This document shows, piece by piece, positions 16,797 to 25,553 of a stretch of 61,378 nt of DNA. The stretch is from NCBI GenBank assembly GCA_900549725.1, contig URPL01000011.1, positions 1-61,378 on the forward strand, given 5' to 3'. The notes under the pieces are model-generated. The model did not search any database, was not told the origin of the DNA, and worked only from the letters and a program-made list of their open reading frames with translations. The stretch's first letter is position 1, and each line of letters opens with the position of its first letter. The position numbers and the translations under genes are program-made. Origin of the DNA: an uncultured Eubacteriales bacterium (lineage in GTDB: Bacteria > Bacillota > Clostridia > Oscillospirales > CAG-272).

Positions 16797-16830
16797 GAAG
16801 CTGCGCGCGGGCGCAGCTTCTTCTTTTTTT
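16797..16830 (+). terminator. Terminator of ilvE
   Basis: GAAGCTGCGC and GCGCAGCTTC form a perfect 10-base stem with a 4-base loop, followed by TTCTTTTTTT. Confidence 0.9.
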
Positions 16831-16852
16831 CGGAAAAAGCGCCGTTTTACCC

Positions 16853-16881
16853 TTGCGCTGACGGGAAAAATATTGTATAAT
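16853..16881 (+). promoter_or_regulatory. Promoter of argS
   Basis: TTGCGC at 16853-16858 and TATAAT at 16876-16881 with a 17-base spacer. The start site near 16888 rules out the ATG at 16885 as the argS start. Confidence 0.75.
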
Positions 16882-16911
16882 AATATGAATTATCAGCAAG
16901 GAGAATCTTCC

Positions 16912-18633
16912 GTGAACGATACAAAACAAATCATTGCGCAGGCGCTGCTCCGTGCGCTCGACGAAAAAGCGCCGGGGCACGGCCTCGGGATTGAAGAGAT
17001 CCTCGGCATTTTCGAAACGCCGCCCGAGCGGAAAATGGGCGATCTTGCGTTTCCCTGTTTCAAGCTCTCGCGCACACTGCGCCAGGCACCGCCCAAAATT
17101 GCCGCCATGCTGTGCGACGGGCTGCACATCGACGGCATTGAAAAAATCGAGGTTGCGGGCGGCTATCTGAACTTTTTCTTTGACGACAGCGACCTTGCAA
17201 AAAGCGTTTTGGCCCGCATTTTTGCTGAAGGGGAGCGCTACGGCGGAACGGACATCGGCAAAGGGAAAACCGTTGTGCTTGACTATTCCTCCCCCAATGT
17301 TGCAAAGCCGTTTCACATCGGGCATCTCGGCACAACGGTGATCGGCCATTCTCTCAAACGCCTGTATGCCTTCAACGGCTATCATTGCGTCGGCGTAAAC
17401 CACCTCGGAGATTGGGGCACGCAGTTCGGTAAGCTGATCGTCGCCTACCGGAAATTCGGCAACCGCGCCGAAATCGAAGCGGGCGGCATCGACGCCTTGG
17501 TTGCGCTGTATGTCCGCTTCCATAAGGAAGCCGAGGCAGATCCGTCGCTCAATGACGAGGCCCGCGCCGCCTTTGCCGCTTTGGAAAAGGGCGACGAAGA
17601 ATGCGTCAGTCTTTGGAAATGGTTTGTGCAGCTGAGCCTGAAAGAATATCAGGTCACCTATGACCAGCTCGGCATCACCTTTGACAGCTTTGCGGGCGAA
17701 AGCTTTTATACCGATAAGATGCCCGCCGTGATTGAAGAGCTGCGGCAAAAGGGTCTGCTCACCGTGGATCAGGGCGCAACGATCGTTGACCTTGAAAAAT
17801 ACGGCATGCCGCCCTGCATCATCCTCAAAAGCGACGGCTCCACTATTTATGCAACGCGCGATATTACCGCAGCGCTTTGGCGCCGGCAGCATTATGATTT
17901 CGACAAATGCATCTATGTCACCTCCGCGGGGCAGAGCCTGCATTTTGCGCAGTGGTTCAAGGTCATTGAGCTCATGGGGTATCCTTGGGCAAAGGATCTG
18001 ATCCATGTTCCCTACGGCACGGTCAGCATCGACGGCGCAAAGCTTGCAACGCGCACGGGCAATGTCGTGCTTCTGCGTGATTTGTTCAGCCAGGCGGTGA
18101 ACAAAATCAAGGCGATCATGCTGGAAAAGCATTCTCCCGCTGCCGACGATGAAGCAACGGCGGAAGCGGTCGGCATCGGCGCGGTCGTTTTCTATTATCT
18201 TTCCAATAACCGTATGCGCGATATCAATTTTGTCATGGACGATGTGCTCTCCTTTGAGGGCAACACCGGCCCGTATGCGCAATACACCTATGCGCGCACC
18301 TGCTCCATTCTGAAAAAAGCGGGCGGCGCGCCGGGAGAGTCGCCAAAGCTTTCTTCTCTGCCGCTGAGCGAGCAGGATCGCGCGCTTGTTTTGGCGCTTT
18401 CGCATTTTCCGGATCGCGTTGCGCAGGCGCTGCGCGAGCTGGAGCCCTCCGTGATCACGCGCTATATTCTGGAGCTTTGCGCCGCTTTCAACCGCTTCTA
18501 TCACGATTGCCCGATCCTTGGCACCGAGGATGAAGCCTTGCGCACTCTGCGTACCGCCCTTGTCGCGGCAACAAATATCACCCTGAAAAATGCTTTTCCG
18601 CTGATCTGCCTGAAAAGCCCCGAGAAAATTTAA
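16912..18633 (+). CDS. argS: Arginine--tRNA ligase
   Basis: Class I synthetase charging tRNA-Arg. I start it at GTG 16912, preceded by AAGGAG and downstream of the predicted transcription start, giving 573 residues. The N-terminal domain contains KMGDLAFPCFKLSRTLRQAP. The catalytic core has VAKPFHIGHLGTTVIGHSL with a full HIGH motif. As in most ArgS proteins the KMSKS loop is degenerate, here GAKLATRTGNVVLL. The C-terminus has the alpha-helical anticodon domain with ALRELEPSVITRYILELC. It is followed closely by yebC and valS, suggesting one translation-related transcript. No T-box is visible. Confidence 0.97.
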   Translation: MNDTKQIIAQALLRALDEKAPGHGLGIEEILGIFETPPERKMGDLAFPCFKLSRTLRQAPPKIAAMLCDGLHIDGIEKIEVAGGYLNFFFDDSDLAKSVLARIFAEGERYGGTDIGKGKTVVLDYSSPNVAKPFHIGHLGTTVIGHSLKRLYAFNGYHCVGVNHLGDWGTQFGKLIVAYRKFGNRAEIEAGGIDALVALYVRFHKEAEADPSLNDEARAAFAALEKGDEECVSLWKWFVQLSLKEYQVTYDQLGITFDSFAGESFYTDKMPAVIEELRQKGLLTVDQGATIVDLEKYGMPPCIILKSDGSTIYATRDITAALWRRQHYDFDKCIYVTSAGQSLHFAQWFKVIELMGYPWAKDLIHVPYGTVSIDGAKLATRTGNVVLLRDLFSQAVNKIKAIMLEKHSPAADDEATAEAVGIGAVVFYYLSNNRMRDINFVMDDVLSFEGNTGPYAQYTYARTCSILKKAGGAPGESPKLSSLPLSEQDRALVLALSHFPDRVAQALRELEPSVITRYILELCAAFNRFYHDCPILGTEDEALRTLRTALVAATNITLKNAFPLICLKSPEKI

Positions 18634-18654
18634 GGAACAAAGGAGTAACTTACC

Positions 18655-19386
18655 ATGTCCGGACACAGCAAATGGAAAAATATTATGCATAAAAAGGAAA
18701 AGACCGACGCGCAGCGCGCCAAAGTCTTTACCAAAATCGGCAAAGAGATTTCCATCGCCGTCAAAGAGGGCGGCCCCAACCCTGCAAGCAACAGCAAGCT
18801 GAAGGATCTCATTGCAAAAGCCAAGGCAAATAACGTGCCCAACGATAATATCGATCGCATCATCAAAAAAGCAAGCAGCGACGATGCCGCGAACTATGAA
18901 GAGATCACCTATGAAGGCTACGGCCCCTGCGGCATTGCCGTCATCGTGGAAACCGCAACCGATAACCGCAACCGTACCGCCTCCGATGTGCGCCATTATT
19001 TCGATAAATTCGGCGGCAACCTCGGGCAGAGCGGCTGCGTAAGCTTCCTGTTTGAGAAGAAGGGCTTGGTTCTGATCGACGCGGAAGATGTGGATGAGGA
19101 CACGCTCATGGAAACGGCGCTTGAAGCCGGCGCAACGGATTTTGCAAAAGAAGACGATGTGTTCGAGATCTATACCGAGCCGGACGACCTCTCCGCCGTG
19201 CGCGATGCTTTGGCGGAAAAGGGCTATGAAATCCAGTCCGCCGATACCGATATGGTTCCCTCCACCTATGTCACTCTGAGCAATGAGGACGATATCAAGC
19301 ACATGAATCTGCTTTTGGAATATCTGGAAGACCACGATGATGTGCAGAACGTCTACCATAACTGGGAAATGCCGGACGAAGAATAA
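18655..19386 (+). CDS. yebC: YebC/PmpR family protein
   Basis: A 243-residue YebC/PmpR-type protein, a widespread family described as DNA-binding regulators and, in recent work on relatives, as ribosome-associated factors for difficult peptide sequences. It starts MSGHSKWKNIMHKKEKTDAQ, the family signature. IAKAKANNVPNDNIDRIIKK and the acidic segment LIDAEDVDEDTLMETALEAG are also characteristic. Length is typical. AAGGAG precedes the ATG. It lies between argS and valS with gaps of about 20 bases, consistent with a role in translation. Confidence 0.95.
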   Translation: MSGHSKWKNIMHKKEKTDAQRAKVFTKIGKEISIAVKEGGPNPASNSKLKDLIAKAKANNVPNDNIDRIIKKASSDDAANYEEITYEGYGPCGIAVIVETATDNRNRTASDVRHYFDKFGGNLGQSGCVSFLFEKKGLVLIDAEDVDEDTLMETALEAGATDFAKEDDVFEIYTEPDDLSAVRDALAEKGYEIQSADTDMVPSTYVTLSNEDDIKHMNLLLEYLEDHDDVQNVYHNWEMPDEE

Positions 19387-19403
19387 TACGGAAGGAATAC
19401 GGT

Positions 19404-22034
19404 ATGGCACACGAAGAATTATCCAAAACCTATGCCCCTGCGGAAATTGAAGACCGCCTGTACCGCACCTGGAACGAAGCGGGCTATTTCACTCCCGCAA
19501 AGAAAAAAACGGGTGCACAGCCCTTCACCATTGTCATTCCCCCTCCGAATATCACGGGGCAGCTGCATATGGGGCACGCGCTTGACAACACCCTGCAGGA
19601 TATCCTCATTCGCTATAAGCGAATGCAGGGCTTTGATACGCTCTGGGTCCCCGGAACGGACCACGCCTCCATCGCAACCGAGGCAAAAATCGTCGAGGCG
19701 ATGCGCAAAGAGGGGATTACAAAAGAGCAGATCGGGCGCGAAGAATTTTTGCGGCGCGCCTGGGCATGGAAAGAAAAATACGGCGGCCGTATTGTCGAGC
19801 AGCTGAAAAAGCTCGGCTCCTCCTGCGATTGGACGCGGGAGCGCTTCACCATGGACGAGGGCTGCAGCCGCGCGGTCAAGGAAGTGTTCTGCCGCCTGTA
19901 TGAGCAGGGGCTGATCTATCGCGGCGAGCGCATTATCAACTGGTGCCCGCATTGCCTGACCTCCATTTCGGATGCCGAGGTGGAATATGAAGACCAGACA
20001 GGCCATTTCTGGCATCTGCGATACCCCTTAAGCGACGGCAGCGGCTATATTGAGCTTGCAACGACTCGCCCGGAAACACTGCTGGGCGATACCGCCGTGG
20101 CGGTGCATCCCGAAGATGAAAGATACCGCCATTTGGTCGGGAAAACGCTGATTTTGCCTCTGGTCGGCAGAGAAATTCCGATCATTGCAGACGAATATGT
20201 TGAGCGCGATTTCGGCACGGGCGTGGTAAAGATCACCCCCGCGCATGACCCCAATGACTTTGAGGTGGGCAAGCGGCACAACCTGCCGATTCTCACCGTG
20301 CTTACCCCCGATGCCAAAATCACGGACGACTATCCCGCCTATGCCGGCATGGATCGCTATGCGGCAAGAAAGGCGATTGTGCGCGATCTGGAAGCGGGCG
20401 GTTTCCTTGTCCGCACGGAGGAGCATGCGCACAATGTCGGCACCTGCTATCGCTGCGGCACCACCGTAGAGCCGCGCGTTTCGCTGCAATGGTTTGTCCG
20501 TATGGAGCCCCTTGCAAAGCCCGCCATCGACGCAGTACGCAGCGGAGAGATCCGCTTTGTGCCCGAACGCTTTGAGAAAAACTATTTTCATTGGATGGAA
20601 AACATCCGCGACTGGTGCATTTCCCGCCAGCTTTGGTGGGGGCATCGCATTCCCGCCTTCTTCTGCGACGACTGCGGAGAAATGGTCGTTACCAAAGAAA
20701 ACCATACCCTCTGCCCGCATTGCGGCAAAGAAATGCGGCAGGATCCCGATACGCTGGATACCTGGTTTTCCTCCGCCCTGTGGCCCTTTTCAACGCTCGG
20801 CTGGCCGGATAGCACGCCGGATCTCGCGCGCTTTTACCCGACCTCCGCTCTTGTTACAGGCTATGATATCATTACCTTCTGGGTCTCCCGCATGATTTTC
20901 TCCGGTCTTGCCTATACAGGGAAAAAGCCGTTTTCCACCGTGCTCATACACGGGCTCGTGCGCGATGCGCAGGGCAGAAAAATGTCAAAATCCCTCGGAA
21001 ACGGAATCGACCCGCTGGAGATTATCGACAAATACGGCGCCGACGCGCTGCGCTTTGCCCTTGCAACAGGTAATTCCCCCGGGAATGACATGCGCTTCTC
21101 CGATGAAAAAATCGAAGCCGCCCGCAATTTCTGCAATAAGATTTGGAATGCCGCGCGCTTTGTTTTGATGAATCTTGATATCGAAAGCGTTTCCCTGCCC
21201 GATGCCTCCGCGCTGCATTTGGAGGATAAATGGATCCTTTCCGCCTACAATACTTTGGTGCAGCAGGTCACCGTAAATCTTGACCGCTTTGAAATCGGCG
21301 TGGCGCTTTCCAAGCTTTATGATTTCATTTGGGATATTTTCTGCGATTGGTATATCGAGCTTGCAAAGCCGAGAATGCAAAACCGCGGCTCTGCGGATAA
21401 CCTTGTTCTGCAGAATGTGCTTGCCTATGTCCTTTGCGGCACATTGAAGCTTTTGCATCCGTTTATGCCGTTTATCACGGAGGAGATCTATCAAAAGCTC
21501 CCGCACAAGGCGAAGAGCATCATGATCGACGCCTATCCCGCATACAGCGAAGCCCTTTGCTTTGCAAAGGACGAGGCAAATATGCAGCGCCTGATTGATG
21601 CGATCAAGGCAATTCGCAACCGCCGCGCCGAGCGAAATGTGCCCGCCGGCAAACGCACGCATCTGTATCTGGTCAGCGAGGCAAACGAGGCATTCAACGA
21701 AAGCACCGCTTTCTTCTTTGAAAAGCTCGCCTACGCTTCCTCCGTCAGCTTTACGGCACCGCCCGCAGAGGAAACTGTTGTGCAGATCGTTTCGGACGGC
21801 TGCACTGTTTATATCCCCCTTGCCGATATGGTGGATCTTGCCGCAGAGCGCGCCCGCCTTGCAAAAGAAGAGAAGAACCTCACGGGTGAAATTGCGCGTC
21901 TTGGCGCAAAGCTTTCCAACGAGGGCTTCCTCTCCAAAGCACCTTCCGCCGTTGTGGACGGAGAGCGCGCAAAGCTGGAAAAATACAAGGCGCTCCTCGC
22001 AGCAACCGAAGATGCCCTTGCAAAGCTCCGCTGA
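19404..22034 (+). CDS. valS: Valine--tRNA ligase
   Basis: Class I synthetase charging tRNA-Val, with editing of threonyl products. The 876-residue protein shows PPPNITGQLHMGHALDNTL (HIGH motif as HMGH) near residue 50. The CP1 editing domain includes ATTRPETLLGDTAVAVHPED. The KMSKS loop is GRKMSKSLGNGIDP. The C-terminal coiled-coil arm, with LAAERARLAKEEKNLTGEI, is typical of ValS. The start has GGAAGG about 8 bases upstream. Last gene of the argS-yebC-valS group, followed by a strong terminator. Confidence 0.98.
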   Translation: MAHEELSKTYAPAEIEDRLYRTWNEAGYFTPAKKKTGAQPFTIVIPPPNITGQLHMGHALDNTLQDILIRYKRMQGFDTLWVPGTDHASIATEAKIVEAMRKEGITKEQIGREEFLRRAWAWKEKYGGRIVEQLKKLGSSCDWTRERFTMDEGCSRAVKEVFCRLYEQGLIYRGERIINWCPHCLTSISDAEVEYEDQTGHFWHLRYPLSDGSGYIELATTRPETLLGDTAVAVHPEDERYRHLVGKTLILPLVGREIPIIADEYVERDFGTGVVKITPAHDPNDFEVGKRHNLPILTVLTPDAKITDDYPAYAGMDRYAARKAIVRDLEAGGFLVRTEEHAHNVGTCYRCGTTVEPRVSLQWFVRMEPLAKPAIDAVRSGEIRFVPERFEKNYFHWMENIRDWCISRQLWWGHRIPAFFCDDCGEMVVTKENHTLCPHCGKEMRQDPDTLDTWFSSALWPFSTLGWPDSTPDLARFYPTSALVTGYDIITFWVSRMIFSGLAYTGKKPFSTVLIHGLVRDAQGRKMSKSLGNGIDPLEIIDKYGADALRFALATGNSPGNDMRFSDEKIEAARNFCNKIWNAARFVLMNLDIESVSLPDASALHLEDKWILSAYNTLVQQVTVNLDRFEIGVALSKLYDFIWDIFCDWYIELAKPRMQNRGSADNLVLQNVLAYVLCGTLKLLHPFMPFITEEIYQKLPHKAKSIMIDAYPAYSEALCFAKDEANMQRLIDAIKAIRNRRAERNVPAGKRTHLYLVSEANEAFNESTAFFFEKLAYASSVSFTAPPAEETVVQIVSDGCTVYIPLADMVDLAAERARLAKEEKNLTGEIARLGAKLSNEGFLSKAPSAVVDGERAKLEKYKALLAATEDALAKLR

Positions 22035-22050
22035 TTTTTTTGCAAATAAG

Positions 22051-22092
22051 TTCACCCTCCGGGAAAACAAAACCCGGAGGGTGAATCATTTT
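22051..22092 (+). terminator. Terminator of valS
   Basis: A perfect 13-base stem, TTCACCCTCCGGG with CCCGGAGGGTGAA, is followed by TCATTTTTA. Confidence 0.9.
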
Positions 22093-22159
22093 TATGCCGC
22101 ATAAAACGGCGCGTGGCTTCCCCTGCGTCGGGTGTGCGGCGAAAAAAACAATTTGTTTT

Positions 22160-22930
22160 TTATTCTTCCGCCTGTGCCATGGCGCTCTGTGCCGTCGGGC
22201 AGTATTGCATCGGGTCGACCGCTTTTCCGTCCACCGTCATCTCAAAATGCAAATGCGTTGCATCGGCTATTTCCGTAATCATGCTCTCGCCGACGCCGCC
22301 GATCACATCCCCCGCCTTCACTTCACTGCCGACGGCAAGAGACGCGGGAATGCCTTCTGCCAAATTGCAATAGCGGCTTTCCACGCCGGCGTCATGGCTC
22401 AGCGTGACGCACCAGCCGCAAAACGGATCATTGACGATCTCTTTCACCGTGCCGTCCGCGCAGGCGACCACATTGGTGCCAACCGGCGCATAAAGATCCA
22501 CGCCGGTGTGCGTGCGGTAATCGTTCATCGTCAGCGAAAAGGTTGCAACCGTATCGCTGAAGCCCTTGGAAACGGAAGCGCCGGCAATCGGCAGATAAAA
22601 GCGCATCTGCTCTACGGAGCTGGGGCGCGCCGTTTCATTCTGCGCGGCGGAGGAAGGTGTTTTTTCCTCTGCCGGCTTTTCCGCAGCCTGCGGCGTTTTC
22701 TCCTTTTGCGGCAGCGTGGCGGATTCAAGCCCGGCGCCTGCGCTGTTTTTCGTGTTCTGCTGCGTTTGCTGCTGTGTGCTGCTCTGCGGCTGTTTTGTCT
22801 CTTCCTCTTTTCCCTGTGCCCTTTTTGCAATCAGAGAAAAAAAGGACATAATCACCAAAACAACGGCTAACAAAGACAGCACCGTGCCCAGCAGCGCCGC
22901 CGCTTTTTTCTGTTGATTCATTCTGTTCAT
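22160..22930 (-). CDS. SpoIIQ-like M23 (LytM) peptidase
   Basis: A 256-residue membrane-anchored LytM protein. A single N-terminal helix (LLGTVLSLLAVVLVIMSFFS) is followed by a charged, glutamine-rich linker (about residues 40-100). The LytM domain then opens with MNDYRTHTGVDLYAPVGTNV. Zinc ligands appear complete: HTGVD (HxxxD) and HLHFE (HxH). The layout matches SpoIIQ, which forms the forespore half of the engulfment channel in spore formers. It could instead be a general cell-wall endopeptidase. The ATG at 22930 is favoured because GAGGAG lies 6 bases upstream; an ATG at 22936 abuts that site. Confidence 0.8.
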   Translation of the reverse strand: MNRMNQQKKAAALLGTVLSLLAVVLVIMSFFSLIAKRAQGKEEETKQPQSSTQQQTQQNTKNSAGAGLESATLPQKEKTPQAAEKPAEEKTPSSAAQNETARPSSVEQMRFYLPIAGASVSKGFSDTVATFSLTMNDYRTHTGVDLYAPVGTNVVACADGTVKEIVNDPFCGWCVTLSHDAGVESRYCNLAEGIPASLAVGSEVKAGDVIGGVGESMITEIADATHLHFEMTVDGKAVDPMQYCPTAQSAMAQAEE

Positions 22931-23034
22931 GTTCATCTCCTCGTTTTTGTTGCCAAGGCAGAAAGCCTCTTTGCGGTTATTTTTGCCGTAAGCGGCGCTT
23001 TTATGCAGAGTGTGCGCAATTTCTCAGCCCGCTC

Positions 23035-23063
23035 TTGCATTTTCCTGCGATTTTTGCTACAAT
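23035..23063 (+). promoter_or_regulatory. Promoter of queT
   Basis: TTGCAT at 23035-23040 and TACAAT at 23058-23063 with a 17-base spacer. Transcription would start at about 23070, one base before the riboswitch-like hairpin. Confidence 0.7.
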
Positions 23064-23070
23064 AGGGGGC

Positions 23071-23109
23071 GTGAGTTCGCAACCATCCTCACAAAAAACA
23101 AAACTATGG
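23071..23109 (+). promoter_or_regulatory. Probable preQ1-I riboswitch
   Basis: GTGAG (23071-23075) and CTCAC (23088-23092) form a 5-base stem around a 12-base loop starting TTC. The A-rich tail AAAAAACAAAACTATGG follows. This is the size and order of the class I preQ1 aptamer: short stem, 12-base C-containing loop, A-rich strand. Loop bases CCAT could pair with ATGG at 23106-23109, which overlaps the queT ribosome binding site and suggests translational control. QueT family proteins take up queuosine precursors, which supports the call. The loop does not match the textbook sequence at every position. Confidence 0.55.
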
Positions 23110-23117
23110 AGAATCAA

Positions 23118-23654
23118 ATGATGAAAGAAACAACATCCGCAAAAAAGTGCGCGGCTCGCCCCGCCCGCTCCATCACCATTTCTGCCGCAATCGCAGCGCT
23201 TTATGTGCTCTTGACGCTGCTTGCCAATGTCTTCGGCCTTTCCTCTATGGCAATTCAGCTGCGCTTTTCCGAAGCGCTGACCGTGCTCCCCGTTTTCACC
23301 CCTGCGGCGATTCCCGGGCTGTTTTTTGGCTGCCTGCTTGCCAACTTTTTAACGGGCGGCGCCCCCTGGGACATCGTCATCGGCAGCGCTGCAACCCTGC
23401 TTGCGGCGATTTTGACCTGGCTGCTCGGAAAAATCAAATGGGGCAAATGGCTTGCCGCTCTGCCGCCCATTCTCTGCAACACGATTGCAATTCCTCCGGT
23501 GCTTGCCTATGTCTATCATTTGGACGGCACGCTCCCGTTTTTCGCCCTCACGGTGTTTCTCGGGGAGCTGATCAGCTGCGGCGGGCTCGGCATGGCGCTT
23601 CTCGTTGCGCTGAGCCGCATTCCGCGCTCTCAAAATCTTCTGCTTGACGAATAA
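23118..23654 (+). CDS. queT: QueT family queuosine-precursor transporter (ECF S component)
   Basis: Integral membrane substrate-binding subunit of an energy-coupling factor transporter, expected to import a queuine or preQ1-type precursor. The 178-residue protein has about six membrane helices. Family-like segments include ALYVLLTLLANVFGLSSMAI, VQLRFSEALTVLPVFTPAAI-type text near residue 55, and LFFGCLLANFLTGGAPWDI. It would need the ECF ATPase and T subunits encoded elsewhere. ATG codons lie at 23118 and 23121; GGAGA at 23109-23113 fits either. The preceding riboswitch-like hairpin covers this site. Confidence 0.85.
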   Translation: MMKETTSAKKCAARPARSITISAAIAALYVLLTLLANVFGLSSMAIQLRFSEALTVLPVFTPAAIPGLFFGCLLANFLTGGAPWDIVIGSAATLLAAILTWLLGKIKWGKWLAALPPILCNTIAIPPVLAYVYHLDGTLPFFALTVFLGELISCGGLGMALLVALSRIPRSQNLLLDE

Positions 23655-23669
23655 GAACACAACGAAAAA

Positions 23670-23713
23670 ATACCGCACATCCCGGCGCAAATCCGGATGT
23701 GCGGTATCATTTT
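23670..23713 (+). terminator. Terminator of queT
   Basis: ATACCGCACATCC pairs with GGATGTGCGGTAT, followed by CATTTTTG. It separates queT from the convergent ABC exporter genes. Confidence 0.88.
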
Positions 23714-23723
23714 TGTCGTCTTT

Positions 23724-25553
23724 TTATGCATCGGCAAGGGCACTGCTTGTTGCCTCGTCTTCATATTGGCGGGTATAAAGGTCATGATAATATCCGCCCA
23801 GGCTCAGCAGCTGCGCATGCGTTCCCTGCTCCACAATTTTTCCGTCGCGCACAACCAAAATCAGATCGGCGCCGCGGATGGTGGAAAGTCGGTGCGCGAT
23901 CACCAAAGAAGTGCGCCCCTTGATGATCGTATCAATTGCGCTTTGAATCTTTTGCTCCGTGATGGTATCCACAGAGGCTGTCGCCTCATCCAAAACCAAA
24001 ATTTTCGGATCCGCCAAAATGGCGCGGGCAAAGGAAATCAGCTGTTTTTCTCCGGTGGAGAGCAAATCGCCCCCCTCGCCCACATCGCTGTCAAGCCCGT
24101 TTTCAAGATGCGCCACAACCTCATCCGCGCTGACAAGGCGCAGGGCACGGTCAATCTGTTCCTGCGTTGCATCGGGGTTGCCGTAAAGAAGATTTTCACG
24201 CACGGTGCCCGAAAACAAATGCGGCGTTTGCAGCACATAGCCGATTGCGCTGTGCAGCCAAAGCTGAGAGCGCTCTCTGGCATCGCGCCCGTCAATGAGC
24301 ACGCGTCCCTGCGTCGGCTCAAAGAAGCGGCAGACAAGGTTGACCAGGGTGGATTTTCCCGCGCCCGTTTCGCCCACAATGGCAATATTGGAGCCAAAGG
24401 GAATTTTCAGATTGAAATGCTCCAGAACATATTCGTCGCCGTCCGGATAGCGGAAGCTGACATCGGAAAACTCAATATCGCCGCGCAGCGGCTCCCAGTT
24501 TTCACGCTTTGGCTCAAAGCTGTCGCCGTATTTTTCGATCACGGCAGGCGTATCCTTCACATCCGATTCCGTTTCGACCAACCGTGAAAAGCGCTCAATG
24601 TTCACCTGCGTTGTGATCAGGTCGGAAATACAGTCGATAATCCAGCGCACCGGCTCCATCATGCCCTGCGCATACGACATGAACATGGAAAAAGTGCCGA
24701 CCTCATCCTTTGCCAAATACCCGCCCTGCCACAAAACAATGGCAAGCGCCAAAGAAGAAGCAAGGTTCATTGTGGCAGCGAAGAGACCGCGCAGCCGCGC
24801 CCCCTGCACGGATTTTTTCAGCATGCGCCCGGTATCCGCTTTGAAATGCCGATCCATGGTATCTTCGATCACAAGCGTTTTCACGGTTTTTGCCCCGGTG
24901 ATGCCCTCGTTGAAGTTTCCCGTGATCTGCGAGTTGATTTCCCGCACCTCACGATTGACATGGATCAGCTTTTTCTGAAAAATCGAAAACAGAATGCAGA
25001 TCAGCGGCAAAATCAAAACCACAAGGGCGGCAAGGCGCGGGTTAATCGCAAACATCACAACAACTGCGCCCACAAGATAAGAAATCTGCCAGACCGCATC
25101 CATCAGCGACCAGGACGCAAGCGAACCGATGCGGGAAGTATCGCTCATTACTCTTGCATGGATATAGCCGACGCTGTTCTGATTGAAATAGGAAAACGAA
25201 AGCGTTTGCAGATGATCAAATGCGGCATTGCGCAAATCGCGGTTAATGCTGACCTCAACCTTCATTGCATTTGACATGGCAATATAGTTGACAAAGCCCG
25301 CAAACACAATGCTAAGCAAATACAGCGCCACATATGCGGCAATATGATCCAGCGTCCCCTGCCCTACAAAATGGTTCAGAGCATAGCGCTGATACAGCGG
25401 GATGAGAATATCCACAACGCTGCCTGCCAGCCCGCAAAGGACCATCAGCGTCAAAACGCCGCGATACGGGCGCAGATACGGCAGAATTTTACCGATGCCG
25501 AAAAAGGGAAGGGAGCGGGCATTCTTTTTTTCATTGTTTTGCCGTGCGGTCAT
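23724..25553 (-). CDS. ABC exporter half-transporter, subunit 2 of a heterodimer
   Basis: A 609-residue type IV exporter half. Six membrane helices lie in residues 1-330 and the ATPase domain follows. Walker A is GETGAGKST and Walker B ILVLDEATASVD has the catalytic glutamate. The signature is degenerate: LLSTGEKQLISFARA instead of LSGGQ. The gene begins inside the stop of the preceding subunit gene (ATGA overlap). Paired with that subunit it should form one canonical and one degenerate ATP site, as in BmrCD and TM287/288. Substrate unknown; multidrug or lipid export is usual for the group. Confidence 0.92.
   Translation of the reverse strand: MTARQNNEKKNARSLPFFGIGKILPYLRPYRGVLTLMVLCGLAGSVVDILIPLYQRYALNHFVGQGTLDHIAAYVALYLLSIVFAGFVNYIAMSNAMKVEVSINRDLRNAAFDHLQTLSFSYFNQNSVGYIHARVMSDTSRIGSLASWSLMDAVWQISYLVGAVVVMFAINPRLAALVVLILPLICILFSIFQKKLIHVNREVREINSQITGNFNEGITGAKTVKTLVIEDTMDRHFKADTGRMLKKSVQGARLRGLFAATMNLASSLALAIVLWQGGYLAKDEVGTFSMFMSYAQGMMEPVRWIIDCISDLITTQVNIERFSRLVETESDVKDTPAVIEKYGDSFEPKRENWEPLRGDIEFSDVSFRYPDGDEYVLEHFNLKIPFGSNIAIVGETGAGKSTLVNLVCRFFEPTQGRVLIDGRDARERSQLWLHSAIGYVLQTPHLFSGTVRENLLYGNPDATQEQIDRALRLVSADEVVAHLENGLDSDVGEGGDLLSTGEKQLISFARAILADPKILVLDEATASVDTITEQKIQSAIDTIIKGRTSLVIAHRLSTIRGADLILVVRDGKIVEQGTHAQLLSLGGYYHDLYTRQYEDEATSSALADA

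Noticed and set aside
16705..19410. A 901-codon open frame on the minus strand opposite argS and yebC
   Set aside because: Opposite strand of two genes with full family motifs; its translation matches no known protein pattern and has no ribosome binding site. It is a by-product of GC-rich codon usage.
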